From contig CAKSFR010000012.1 of assembly GCA_934454635.1 (NCBI GenBank), forward strand, positions 25,391 through 89,390: a stretch of DNA of 64,000 bases, given 5' to 3'. Made by a program: the position numbers and the translations under genes. This document shows positions 22,933 to 31,226 of this stretch, one piece after another (within the stretch, counting starts at the first letter, position 1; the number at the start of each line of letters is the position of its first letter). The notes under the pieces were generated by a model. The model saw only the letters and a list, made by a program, of their open reading frames with translations. It ran no database searches and was not told the origin of the DNA. Source of the DNA: an uncultured Ruminiclostridium sp. GTDB lineage: Bacteria > Bacillota > Clostridia > Oscillospirales > Ruminococcaceae.

Positions 22933-23547
22933 ATGAAGAAATTTACCGCAATGCTCACAATTCTTTCAGTCGCTGTTTTTTCCCTTGTCGGTTGTTCCGG
23001 CAAGGAGGACGAACCCTTGTCAAGCGGCTTTTACATGGAAAGCGAAGTCTTTACAACGACCGCCGCCACTTCTTCCGTGGAAACGACGTCTGTTGAAGAA
23101 GAAATAATCCGTAAAAAAGCAAATTCTATGGAGGAACTTTTAATCGGCGTAGCTAATGCAATCGGCAGTCATAACGAAGATGAGTTCAACTCTTATATTT
23201 CCCCTAAATACCGAAACCATAAGACATACGGGTATAAGGCTATTCACAAGAAATTTATTGAAGCCTTGAACAATGCGGGGCTTGATTTCAGGCAAACTTA
23301 TACTTATAGAGATTTCTGCTTTTTTAGATATGAAAACGGAAAATCATACGAATTTATATTGAAAGAAGCACCTGATGATGTTCGATTTGATTTAGGACAA
23401 TTTTCCTTCGGTTACGATTTGGAAAACGACGAGTATTTCATATTATCAGTTTCCTTTACACCAATTAAGGGGCGCTATGAAAGAGCACTGAAAAATGATG
23501 AACAGTTAGACTTATCCGCATACGCCACGGAGGAGGTGACAGAGTAA
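22933..23547 (+). CDS. Lipoprotein of unknown function
   Basis: The 204-residue protein has a lipoprotein signal peptide (MKKFTAMLTILSVAVFSLVG then Cys at 21), a Thr/Ser/Glu-rich linker (about 35-65) and a globular domain with no family I recognise. It is expected on the outer face of the membrane. The start has AAAGGAAC. It is followed 55 bases later by a zinc-ribbon membrane protein with a similar leader (GAATAGAAAGGAA), so they may form one operon. Confidence 0.78.
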   Translation: MKKFTAMLTILSVAVFSLVGCSGKEDEPLSSGFYMESEVFTTTAATSSVETTSVEEEIIRKKANSMEELLIGVANAIGSHNEDEFNSYISPKYRNHKTYGYKAIHKKFIEALNNAGLDFRQTYTYRDFCFFRYENGKSYEFILKEAPDDVRFDLGQFSFGYDLENDEYFILSVSFTPIKGRYERALKNDEQLDLSAYATEEVTE

Positions 23548-23602
23548 TGCCCTCGCATCACTCTAATGAACATTTGCCGCCGAATAGAAAGGAAGTCTTG
23601 TA

Positions 23603-24457
23603 ATGGAAAACGAAACTATAACCTCCGCTGTCTGTCCCCAGTGCGGCGCGCCGCTTACAGAAGCAGACGAAAACGGAAACATGAAATGCGAGTTCTGTGG
23701 GGCGACAGCTTTAGACAACAGGCACAGCTTTGTTCATACAAGCCGCAATTTTGAAGAAGACTTGAATCATTATCTTGAAAATGCGGAAATACTGCTGTCA
23801 GACAGAGAATATAACCGCGCTTTTGACAAATTCAATGAAATCGCTTCGGACTTTTCAAAGGATTACCGTGGCTGGTGGGGAATGGCAAGGGCGCTGACGC
23901 ACAATTTCACCCAAAAGGATCTGGACGAGGAGATCCACACAAAAGTGAACAAATACTGCACCAACGCCATAGCAAAAGCCCCCGAAGATAAGCGCGAGGA
24001 ACTCACGGCGGCCTACAATGAATATAAGTCGGCTGTTAAGCAGGTAAATATCAACATAAAAAAGCTGTACGAAAGGTTTGAACGCAACGAAAAGCTGATA
24101 GCTCTTTCATTTCCCGCTTCGATAGTGGTTTACACTGTTTTTATGTTTGTATATTCAATTATTTACAACCTTATAAATAATCCCGAATTGGGCAATGCGG
24201 GCGGCGATATTGTCGGCGTTATAATACCCGCCTTGATTTTCGGCGTTGCATACGGGATATGGGCTATGGCGCAGGATTCGGACAATGCCATATTCGGAAT
24301 TTACGCCGCCGTCGCATTAAGCGCAATCGACTGGGGCGCGGCGTGTTCCATACTGGGTCAAAAATTAGGCTTTACGCATCTGGTTTTAATGCCGTTGGTT
24401 TTTGCGGCGGCGTTTATTCCGGGATATTTTATGGCGAAAAAAGCCAGAGGATATTAA
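23603..24457 (+). CDS. Zinc-ribbon membrane protein
   Basis: The 284-residue protein starts with a zinc ribbon (CPQCGAPL, then CEFCGA; residues 11-34), followed by a helical TPR-like stretch (about 50-150: NAEILLSDREYNRAFDKFNE) and three or four transmembrane helices (about 170-280). This plan is common in Clostridia and uncharacterised. It may sense or scaffold at the cytoplasmic face. It starts behind AAAGGAAGTCTTGTA. Confidence 0.72.
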   Translation: MENETITSAVCPQCGAPLTEADENGNMKCEFCGATALDNRHSFVHTSRNFEEDLNHYLENAEILLSDREYNRAFDKFNEIASDFSKDYRGWWGMARALTHNFTQKDLDEEIHTKVNKYCTNAIAKAPEDKREELTAAYNEYKSAVKQVNINIKKLYERFERNEKLIALSFPASIVVYTVFMFVYSIIYNLINNPELGNAGGDIVGVIIPALIFGVAYGIWAMAQDSDNAIFGIYAAVALSAIDWGAACSILGQKLGFTHLVLMPLVFAAAFIPGYFMAKKARGY

Positions 24458-25032
24458 CGTTTCGCCCTGAGATAATCTTTCTTAAGGGAATGAAATGTTT
24501 TTATAGATTAAGCAGGCAGTTGAAGTCGTTTTGGGCAATCAGAGCCCTATAGTCGTGAACAGCTGTCTGCTTTTCTTTGCATTAAAAAGAGCCATGCTTC
24601 TGCACGGCTCTTGATAATCATATTTTTTGTTCGATTTTCATCTATTCGAGTCTTGGCTGATATGCAACCGAAAATAAGCTCCGAAATATATCCACTCGAA
24701 TGAACATACTCTTCATCACTTAGCAGCATACTCCCGCTTTCGCTTCGTTATGCGCCCGACAGCTCCTGCCGTCTGCTCGGCAGATCGCTCCGCCGCTGTT
24801 ATTATTATAAACAAAAACCTCGACTTTGTCAATAGCCGAGGTTAAATTTTTATTAGGCGGTTTTCTGCCGGCTGTCAGCCGCAATAACCTTTCGGGCATC
24901 TTTAAGTCTTTGCGTTTTTACCTGCCCAAGTACAGTACAACTTATCGGCTAGCCTTTTCCGAAAATATTGTTCGCTCACCGTTGGCGACTAACAATTGCA
25001 TTGTTCTTTAACATAGCATTTCTTTACGCTTG
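24458..25032. other. 575-bp region without a protein gene, several hairpins
   Basis: A wide hairpin AAGCAGGCAG/CTGTCTGCTT (about 24510-24562) may end the zinc-ribbon transcript. AACCTCG/CGAGGTT (about 24817-24841) and CGGCTGTCAGCCG (about 24869-24881) are further stems. The 60-codon frames here (24547-24729 minus, 24826-25011 plus) lack binding sites and are not called. Confidence 0.5.
24584..24797 (-). ncRNA. Candidate small RNA
   Basis: A leftward promoter, TTGACA (24832-24827) and TATAAT (24809-24804) with a 17-base spacer, is followed about 190 bases later by a hairpin AAGAGCC-N-TG/CA-N-GGCTCTT with a T run (24612-24584). The sequence after the -10 starts AACAGCGGC, as at the related promoter at 22766-22794. 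Part of the -35 lies in another hairpin, so the call is tentative. Confidence 0.3.
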
Positions 25033-25554
25033 TCAGAAAATTAATTCATACAAAAAGAAATCAATCCAACCGGTATTATCGGCATACCATCTCTGACAGC
25101 CGCGCTTTTGGAATCCGATAGATTCATACAGCCTGTGGGCAGGCGTATTGCAGCAAAGTGCGTCCAGACGGACGGCTTTCTTGTTATCTTCCTTTGATAT
25201 AAAACAAATTGCATTCATAACAGATTTAGCGAGTCCGCATTTCTGTTTTTGAGGACTGATACAGAGTATATGCACAACAGAAACTTCGTCGTCGTTTGCT
25301 TCTACACCCCATTTTACAGAGTGATAATCCTCGCCCTGAAACGGAGTAACGGCGACCGCAGCGATGATCTCCCCGTTTTCTTCCGAATAATACATATATC
25401 CGCCGTTAATATAATCGCTTATCATCTCATCGGTTGGGTGCTGACCATAGTTCCAACGTGCGTATTCAGCCATGTTTTCTGTGTTGTCGATAACATATTT
25501 ATAAAACGAAACCATTTTTGAAAAGTCATCGGGCATTGCTTTTATCAGTTTCAA
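25033..25554 (-). CDS. GNAT-family N-acetyltransferase
   Basis: The 173-residue protein has the GNAT core: ISPQKQKCGLAKSVMNAICF, where the Q-x-x-G-x-A-type acetyl-CoA pyrophosphate loop sits (about residues 105-120), and the later YESIGFQKRG motif. The acceptor is unknown. GTG at 25563 lies too close to GAGGGTGAT, so I prefer TTG at 25554. It stands alone between non-coding regions. Confidence 0.82.
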   Translation of the reverse strand: MKLIKAMPDDFSKMVSFYKYVIDNTENMAEYARWNYGQHPTDEMISDYINGGYMYYSEENGEIIAAVAVTPFQGEDYHSVKWGVEANDDEVSVVHILCISPQKQKCGLAKSVMNAICFISKEDNKKAVRLDALCCNTPAHRLYESIGFQKRGCQRWYADNTGWIDFFLYELIF

Positions 25555-25579
25555 GTTTATCACCCTCTTTTATACTTAG

Positions 25580-25665
25580 CACCAATTAAAAACTATACAA
25601 AAAATCGAGTATAAGCTTGCATATAGGGGTTATACGAAGATTTTTTGTCTATAGTTTTATTGGTG
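25580..25665. repeat. MITE-like inverted repeat
   Basis: Two arms of 27 bases (25580-25606 and 25639-25665, beginning CACCAATTAAAAACTATA) pair with few mismatches, with an inner GTATAA/TTATAC stem. The right end reads TTAGTATTAA, as does the hairpin block at 49989-50088. No gene is inside. Confidence 0.6.
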
Positions 25666-25736
25666 ATTAGTATTAATATCTCCCCACATAAAAATCCCTT
25701 ATGAAATAATGTCGGGGCTTAATTATTTTCAGTCTG

Positions 25737-26528
25737 TTATTCAAAGAAAAATCCGGCGGTCATGCCAAGATAATTTTCTCCGCTGTAATTCGGATACTGC
25801 TCCTTGACCTTGATTTTAAACTCGTCTGCCGTGCTGCATCCGTCTGCGATCTTCTTGAGATTTTTAAGATATGCAATTTTGGTTTCGGCGTCCTTTAAAT
25901 CCTCGGGAGTATAGTGCGAAGTAAGTATAAGGTCGTAACCCTTAGCGATATATTCGTTAAGCTGCGCTATTATACCGTCCGCATGACCTGCGCCCGCAAC
26001 AATGGAGTGGCAGTCGTGACCGAGCATATGAGTATATACGGCGTTAATTGCCGGGATTTCAATGTCAAAAGCCTCTTGCGTCTGCTTGATTACAAAATCA
26101 ATCCCGCCTATTGTGATTCTGCCCTCGCCGATAACGTTGGTAATTTTGTGCACGGAGTTATCAAAAACATCTCCGAATGCTTTCGTAAAGTTGGTGATAA
26201 GTCCTTTACCGCCGCCGTTTTCGGAATATTCGACAGCGTTTTGAGTTGCATATTTCGGTACGTCAGGCAGGAATGTTGCGCCTGCGCCGTGATAAGCGAC
26301 AAGCATTCCCTCCACTTTCACGCCGTTAAGGTACTCCGTAAGCTCGGCGATGTTGTTAAAAAAGCACGGTGATTCGATTATTACCGCTTTTCCGTTCTTT
26401 TCAATGACGAACACCTCGTCGTCAATAAAATCATTGGTTTTATAGGCGTGAAGCTTGATTTCGCCAAAGTCGTAAACGTTCATTTCTCCCTTAGTGAGCT
26501 TTACTGTCTTAAAAGTGTTCTTATCCAT
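25737..26528 (-). CDS. Metallo-beta-lactamase-fold-like protein
   Basis: The 263-residue protein has the strand pattern of MBL-fold hydrolases (EVFVIEKNGKAVIIESPCFFNN, then GMLVAYHGAGATFLPDVPKY and HMLGHDCHSIVAGAGHADG), but the canonical HxHxDH zinc motif is not present, so catalysis in the usual way is doubtful. The start has AGGAGG eight bases away. It diverges from an HxlR regulator across a palindromic operator, which probably controls it. The substrate is unknown. Confidence 0.65.
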   Translation of the reverse strand: MDKNTFKTVKLTKGEMNVYDFGEIKLHAYKTNDFIDDEVFVIEKNGKAVIIESPCFFNNIAELTEYLNGVKVEGMLVAYHGAGATFLPDVPKYATQNAVEYSENGGGKGLITNFTKAFGDVFDNSVHKITNVIGEGRITIGGIDFVIKQTQEAFDIEIPAINAVYTHMLGHDCHSIVAGAGHADGIIAQLNEYIAKGYDLILTSHYTPEDLKDAETKIAYLKNLKKIADGCSTADEFKIKVKEQYPNYSGENYLGMTAGFFFE

Positions 26529-26652
26529 AATAAAATCCTCCTGTATAATGGGGTTGTTTGCGTTTGGAAGATTTCAGCGCTGTTTTTCTTTCCTTGATTG
26601 TATAATATCACACTTTTATATGCTTGTGAAGTACGCACTTTTCGGTTACATA

Positions 26653-26724
26653 GTTACTTAAAAGTAACCTTTGCGCAATATAGCCGTTTTTTGAGTTGAT
26701 TTTTCGGAGCTTATATGCTATAAT
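26653..26724. promoter_or_regulatory. HxlR promoter and palindromic operator
   Basis: GTTACTT-AA-AAGTAAC (26653-26668) is an inverted repeat with 7-bp arms between the divergent genes. The plus-strand promoter TTGATT (26696-26701) and TATAAT (26719-26724) with a 17-base spacer serves hxlR. Confidence 0.7.
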
Positions 26725-26764
26725 GTATGTAACATCATATTTTAAACTGTTGGAGGAATCTGCC

Positions 26765-27091
26765 ATGCTGAAACGTGAAGAATTGCCTGAATGCGATGTT
26801 GCAACTACAGTACAGATAATTGGAAGCAAGTGGAAAATTCTGATAATGCGAAACCTTCTCTCCCGTCCGTGGAGATTCAATGAGCTGCGTAAATCTCTTG
26901 ACGGCGTGAGTCAGAAAGTGCTGACCGACAGTCTGCGTCAGCTTGAATCGGACGGAATAGTCCTGCGCACGGCATATCCCGAGGTTCCGCCGAGGGTGGA
27001 ATACTCGCTTACGAAGCTTGGCGAATCCATGCGCCCGATACTTTCCGCAATGGAAGCGTGGGGAAAAATCTATAAGGACGCTTCGGCATGA
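26765..27091 (+). CDS. HxlR-family transcriptional regulator
   Basis: The 108-residue winged-helix protein shows the HxlR pattern: CDVATTVQIIGSKWKILIMR (residues 9-28), LLSRPWRFNELRKSLDGVSQ and VPPRVEYSLTKLG. Members often sense aldehydes, quinones or redox state and control a divergent enzyme; here that is the MBL-like gene. One Cys at position 9 sits where several redox-sensing HxlR proteins carry theirs. The start has GGAGG. Confidence 0.9.
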   Translation: MLKREELPECDVATTVQIIGSKWKILIMRNLLSRPWRFNELRKSLDGVSQKVLTDSLRQLESDGIVLRTAYPEVPPRVEYSLTKLGESMRPILSAMEAWGKIYKDASA

Positions 27092-27181
27092 GTAAATCTG
27101 CCGCAGCGGTCAATGCCGCCCCGACAAATTATCGATCATCTCTTATTTGCGGCAATGCTTTGAGCTTCCCTGCCCCAATGC

Positions 27182-28402
27182 TTAAACTCTCAGAATTTCT
27201 TCCTTGATTTTAAAGTGAACAGGAAGTCCGTTGCGTTTTTCGGTAATAATGTCCCCCTGAATAAGCGGCAGAAAATATTTGTATGCGTTTTCGTTTACAT
27301 TTGCTCCGTCGGAGCTTATCCACTCCTTAGGAAACATTTTTTCCTTATTTGCCACATCTTCCGCAGGAACGGCAATAATATCAATCACATACGGCTGATC
27401 GCTTATTCTTCTGAACGCCATCATCTTTCCCGTTTCACCGCGAAGCGCCGCAGATACCCCAGCCGCGCCTATTCTTACAGATTCGTCAATGTCTGTCCGC
27501 GAACGGATATGTGATGAGCAGCGCTGCATAACGTTAAGCTCGATTGAGCGCGCCTTGCAGTGAAAATTTTCACGGACAAGATTTTCAAGCTGCTTTCCGA
27601 TACCCGAAAGGTATTTGTGTCCAAAATTATCTGTCACTCCCGAACGGTATTCGTCACCCGAAAGTTCAAGTCCCTCGGAAACCGCTACAATGACCGCCTT
27701 ATGCTTCGCCTGTTCACGCTTTACGTCGGCAAGAAATTTCTCGGCTGTAAATTCGCCCTCGGGAAGATAAATAAGATGCGGAGCGACCTCACCGTTCGCG
27801 CGGAGAACGCAGGTCGAAGCTGTAAGCCAGCCCGCATGACGACCCATAATTTCAATTATAGTAACAGACTCGATGCTGTAAACCGAGCTGTCGCGGATTA
27901 TTTCCTGAACGGTTGTAGCGGTGTACTTTGCCGCAGAACCGAAGCCCGGAGTATGATCGGTGCAGCAAAGGTCGTTATCGATAGTTTTCGGAATGCCGAT
28001 TATCTTTATATTTTCTCCGTGCTTTTCCGCATAGCGCGAAAGCTTGTCCACTGTATCCATAGAGTCGTTTCCGCCGATATAGAAAAAAGCCTCGATACAG
28101 TGCTTGTGAAAACACTTTATTATCCTTTCATAGACCTCGCTGTCGTCGGATTCCTCAGGCAGCTTATAGCGGCACGAACCGAGAACCGTGGACGGCGTCT
28201 GCTTCAGCAGCTCCATATCCTCGTTCGAGGTTATCATTGTTTTAAGGTTTATGAGATTGTCACGGATAACGCCCTCAATGCCGTTTATTGAGCCGAACAC
28301 AGCGTCAATCTCCGTTGTTTCAAGCGCCTGAGAAAAAACGCCCACAAGCGACGCGTTTATCGCGCAGGTAGGTCCGCCGGATTGTGCAACTGCAATATTC
28401 AT
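27182..28402 (-). CDS. pfp: 6-phosphofructokinase, PPi-dependent type
   Basis: It converts fructose-6-phosphate to the 1,6-bisphosphate in glycolysis. The 406-residue protein has SGGPTCAINASL at the N-terminus, the phosphoryl-donor loop YIGGNDSMDT (about 100) and GIPKTIDNDL (about 130). Lys in PKTIDND, together with GGNDS rather than GGDGS, is typical of pyrophosphate-using enzymes. The start ATG at 28400-28402 has AAAGGGA; an eight-residue extension is not supported. A perfect palindrome overlaps its promoter (28431-28446). Confidence 0.93.
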   Translation of the reverse strand: MNIAVAQSGGPTCAINASLVGVFSQALETTEIDAVFGSINGIEGVIRDNLINLKTMITSNEDMELLKQTPSTVLGSCRYKLPEESDDSEVYERIIKCFHKHCIEAFFYIGGNDSMDTVDKLSRYAEKHGENIKIIGIPKTIDNDLCCTDHTPGFGSAAKYTATTVQEIIRDSSVYSIESVTIIEIMGRHAGWLTASTCVLRANGEVAPHLIYLPEGEFTAEKFLADVKREQAKHKAVIVAVSEGLELSGDEYRSGVTDNFGHKYLSGIGKQLENLVRENFHCKARSIELNVMQRCSSHIRSRTDIDESVRIGAAGVSAALRGETGKMMAFRRISDQPYVIDIIAVPAEDVANKEKMFPKEWISSDGANVNENAYKYFLPLIQGDIITEKRNGLPVHFKIKEEILRV

Positions 28403-28430
28403 AGAAATAAATCCCTTTCGTAACACTTTT

Positions 28431-28450
28431 ATGTAACTTGTTACATTCTA
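28431..28450 (-). promoter_or_regulatory. pfp -10 region with a palindromic operator
   Basis: ATGTAAC-TT-GTTACAT (28431-28446) is a perfect palindrome that overlaps the minus-strand -10 TAGAAT (28450-28445). The -35 is weak. It is a likely binding site for an unidentified regulator. Confidence 0.5.
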
Positions 28451-28578
28451 ACACATTTTTTTCGGAAAAGCCATTGATTTCAGCAAATTTCCTTGAAATA
28501 ACCAAACAAATTTATTTCTAATCGTTTCCATTCCACAATTCTCACAATATGAAGAAATAAGCTAATAAATTAAATCGC

Positions 28579-29325
28579 TTAAATTACTATGGATTTATAA
28601 TAGTCAAGGCTCCTGAAGCTGCGTTCAAGCTGCCCCAGCAAATATTTTTCGCAGATTTCCGAAAGCTTAGCCAATTGTACAGGCGGAAGCGAAAAGCGAT
28701 ATATCTTTTCAAGCGGCGAATATATGATAAAACGCATTGCGTATAACACCGACGGCGCAAGCAGTTCAAAATCGCCGTTTTTCCCTTTTATGCAATTGTC
28801 ACAGATTATTGTACTGTCCGAAAAATCAAGATACATTTCGTCGCTTTCATAACAAACGCATTCACGGCACGCCCGCAAATCGGGCGCAAAACCAAGCATT
28901 GCGGCAAGGCGCAGTTCAAACACCGCTTTTATCTGCGAAAGCGGCAATCTGCGCTTTTCAATTTCATAAAGCGAGATAGACAGAAAACGAATAAAGCCTT
29001 TCGACTCCTGTTCGGCAGTCGCGGTATCCTTGAGAACTTCCGCAAAATAAGCGGCAAGCGAAAGCGCTTCCAAATCCGACGAAATGCCGTAAAAGCTGTA
29101 CTTCGGCTCGGCGCTGTTAAGCGTGTACTTCACTCCTGTTTTCGCAAAACAGAAGCGCGAATAAGAAAAAAGTCCGCACGCTCCCGCGTTTTTACTGGTC
29201 AGCTTGCGTATTCCGTGCGCGGTCGCTTCAATAACGCCGTATTCGTCCGTGAGAACATCAATAAAACAGTTATTTTCACCTATCGTCCGCCTTGCGATAA
29301 CGATTCCGTCAACCGTAACCAGCAT
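28579..29325 (-). CDS. recO: DNA repair protein RecO
   Basis: RecO anneals strands and loads RecA in the RecFOR pathway. The 248-residue protein has an N-terminal OB-fold (VDGIVIARRTIGENNCFIDVLT, GIRKLTSKNAGACGLFSY) and a zinc finger (CRECVC ... CDNC). The start overlaps the era stop (TAATG). An upstream extension inside era is not supported. It ends the phoH-ybeY-dgkA-era-recO operon. Confidence 0.92.
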   Translation of the reverse strand: MLVTVDGIVIARRTIGENNCFIDVLTDEYGVIEATAHGIRKLTSKNAGACGLFSYSRFCFAKTGVKYTLNSAEPKYSFYGISSDLEALSLAAYFAEVLKDTATAEQESKGFIRFLSISLYEIEKRRLPLSQIKAVFELRLAAMLGFAPDLRACRECVCYESDEMYLDFSDSTIICDNCIKGKNGDFELLAPSVLYAMRFIIYSPLEKIYRFSLPPVQLAKLSEICEKYLLGQLERSFRSLDYYKSIVI

Positions 29326-30227
29326 TATTCCGCACGCAGTCCAAAATCGGTTATCAGCGCGTCGCTGTTGCGCCAATCTTCCTTGACCTTGACCCAGATT
29401 TTCATGTTCACTTTCTGCTCAAAATACTCTTCAAGCTCCTCGCGCGCTATCTGTCCGATTTTTTTGAGCATTGCGCCCTGCTTTCCGATAATCATTCCCT
29501 TGTGGGACTGCTTTTCGCAGATTATCACAACTCCGAGATCAACGATATCCTCGCCTTTGTTCGTCTTTGAAAACTCCATGCTTTCAATCTGAACCGCCGT
29601 TCCGTGTGGAATTTCCTCGAACATATTGTTGAGTATCTTCTCGCGGACGATTTCGGCAAGCCATATCTTTTCGGGCTGATCTGTCGGAAGATCATCATCA
29701 AAAAAGTGCGGCGACTCAACCGCATAGCGTTCAACAATAGGCAGGATAAGCTCGGTGTTTATCTTATTTTTAACGCTTATCGGGATTATTTCGGCAAAAT
29801 CATACATGGACGAATACTGTTCAATTGTTTTCAGCAAATCCGATTTGTTTTTCACTAAATCGACCTTATTGAGCAGAAGTATAACGTCCTCTTTTTTTGC
29901 TTTAAAATCGTTTATAAGCCGCTCCTCAACCGCAGACGGCTTTTTCGTTGCGTCAACCATCAGTATTGACACTTCAACGTCCGCGATACTGTTGTCTATC
30001 GTCTTTATCATCTGCTCCGACAGCTTTGTATGCGGCTTGTGCATACCGGGTGTATCTATGAACACAAACTGAGTTTCACCCTTTGTAAGCACACCGTTGA
30101 TACGAGTACGCGTAGTCTGTGGCTTTTCGCTTACAATAGCGACTTTTTCGCCGACAAGCAGGTTTGTCAGAGATGATTTTCCCGCGTTCGGACGCCCCGT
30201 TATCGCTACAAATACAGATTTTGTCAT
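29325..30227 (-). CDS. era: GTPase Era
   Basis: Era binds 16S rRNA and assists 30S maturation. The 300-residue protein is full length, with G1 GRPNAGKSS, G3 DTPGMH, G4 NKVDLV and a C-terminal KH domain (SHKGMIIGKQGAMLKKIG). It overlaps dgkA by four bases at its start and recO by one base at its end. Confidence 0.97.
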   Translation of the reverse strand: MTKSVFVAITGRPNAGKSSLTNLLVGEKVAIVSEKPQTTRTRINGVLTKGETQFVFIDTPGMHKPHTKLSEQMIKTIDNSIADVEVSILMVDATKKPSAVEERLINDFKAKKEDVILLLNKVDLVKNKSDLLKTIEQYSSMYDFAEIIPISVKNKINTELILPIVERYAVESPHFFDDDLPTDQPEKIWLAEIVREKILNNMFEEIPHGTAVQIESMEFSKTNKGEDIVDLGVVIICEKQSHKGMIIGKQGAMLKKIGQIAREELEEYFEQKVNMKIWVKVKEDWRNSDALITDFGLRAE

Positions 30228-30733
30228 TCTTTGTTCCTTTCATTTTTGCCGATTTTTTCAAGCGCATTTCCACCGCGCTTTTTTGTGCTGAATATGAACA
30301 AAAGCGAGAACACTACCGAAACAATCAATATCGGCAGCGGCAGCCAATGCGATGTAAAAAAACGAAAAATCTCTCCGAAAACCGCCGTGTCCCAAAACAG
30401 CAGAACTCCTGTCACGACCGCTCCGACGGCGGTTACAAGCACCGCTCCCGCAGCAATATCCTTTCCTATCATTGCAAAGATATTGAACTTTGGCGAAACC
30501 TTGTCGATAACAACTTCTATTGCCGTATTGAACAGCTCGGCGGCAATTACGCCCGCACAGGTCAGAGTAAGCAGAACATATTCGCTTCGGCTGAAATTGT
30601 AGAAAAAGGAAAAGGCAAAGACATACGCCGTCGCAACCAGATGTATTCTGAGATTACGTTCATGCCGCAGACAGAATGCAAATCCGCGCCCCGCAAAGTA
30701 AAAGCTTTTCCCGAGTTTTCGTATCTTGTTCAT
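30224..30733 (-). CDS. dgkA: Diacylglycerol/undecaprenol kinase family protein
   Basis: The family phosphorylates membrane lipid alcohols; Gram-positive members act on undecaprenol. The catalytic segments are visible: GRGFAFCLRHERNLRIHLVA (residues 16-35) and AELFNTAIEVVIDKVSP (about 65-81). At 169 residues it is longer than usual (about 130), with an added pair of C-terminal hydrophobic segments (about 130-155) and a basic tail. It overlaps era (ATGA). Confidence 0.9.
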   Translation of the reverse strand: MNKIRKLGKSFYFAGRGFAFCLRHERNLRIHLVATAYVFAFSFFYNFSRSEYVLLTLTCAGVIAAELFNTAIEVVIDKVSPKFNIFAMIGKDIAAGAVLVTAVGAVVTGVLLFWDTAVFGEIFRFFTSHWLPLPILIVSVVFSLLFIFSTKKRGGNALEKIGKNERNKE

Positions 30734-30741
30734 ATTGCCGT

Positions 30742-31218
30742 TCAGCGTGTAAAGCCGAGTGTTTCGAGGATAAAATCCTGCTTCTCAAACATTTCCTTTT
30801 CCTCTTCCTCGCTGTTCACATGGTCGTATCCCAGCAGATGAAGCATTGAGTGAACGGTAAGAAAAGCAATTTCGCGCTCAAAACTGTGACCGTATTCTAT
30901 CGCCTGTTCAATCGCCTTTTCAACAGAAATAACAATATCGCCAAGCATACAGCTATCCGTTACGGGGTCAATATCAAACCCCTCGCCGTCCATAAGCGGA
31001 AACGAAAGCACGTCCGTTTCACGGTCAATATTGCGGTAAAAGCGGTTCAACTCGCGTATTCCGAGATTATCGGTGTATGTCACGGAAACCTCGAAATTGT
31101 CGTGATAACCCTCAGCGTAAAGAGTTCCGAGGCAACAGCGTTTTACGATTGTTCTTGTTTTCTTCGAGATATGAACAAGCTTTTGCTTATTTGTTCCTAA
31201 AATTCTTATACTTAACAT
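30742..31218 (-). CDS. ybeY: rRNA maturation endonuclease YbeY
   Basis: YbeY is a zinc endoribonuclease for 16S rRNA 3'-end maturation. The motif HSMLHLLGYDH (about residues 120-130) provides the three zinc-binding histidines. The start ATG at 31216-31218 lies just past the phoH stop; a four-residue extension is possible. It is 158 residues, the normal size. Confidence 0.95.
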   Translation of the reverse strand: MLSIRILGTNKQKLVHISKKTRTIVKRCCLGTLYAEGYHDNFEVSVTYTDNLGIRELNRFYRNIDRETDVLSFPLMDGEGFDIDPVTDSCMLGDIVISVEKAIEQAIEYGHSFEREIAFLTVHSMLHLLGYDHVNSEEEEKEMFEKQDFILETLGFTR

Positions 31219-31226
31219 TTTGCTTC

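Noticed and set aside
24547..24729. 60-codon minus-strand frame
   Set aside because: A terminator hairpin lies inside it and GGGAG is only one base from the start; a small RNA is more likely.
24840..24990. c-di-GMP-type riboswitch on the minus strand
   Set aside because: ACGCAAAG and GGGCA/TGCCC pieces caught the eye, but the order and other conserved blocks do not fit and no downstream gene would be controlled.
24826..25011. 61-codon plus-strand frame
   Set aside because: It starts inside a hairpin, has no binding site and no protein-like conservation that I can recognise.
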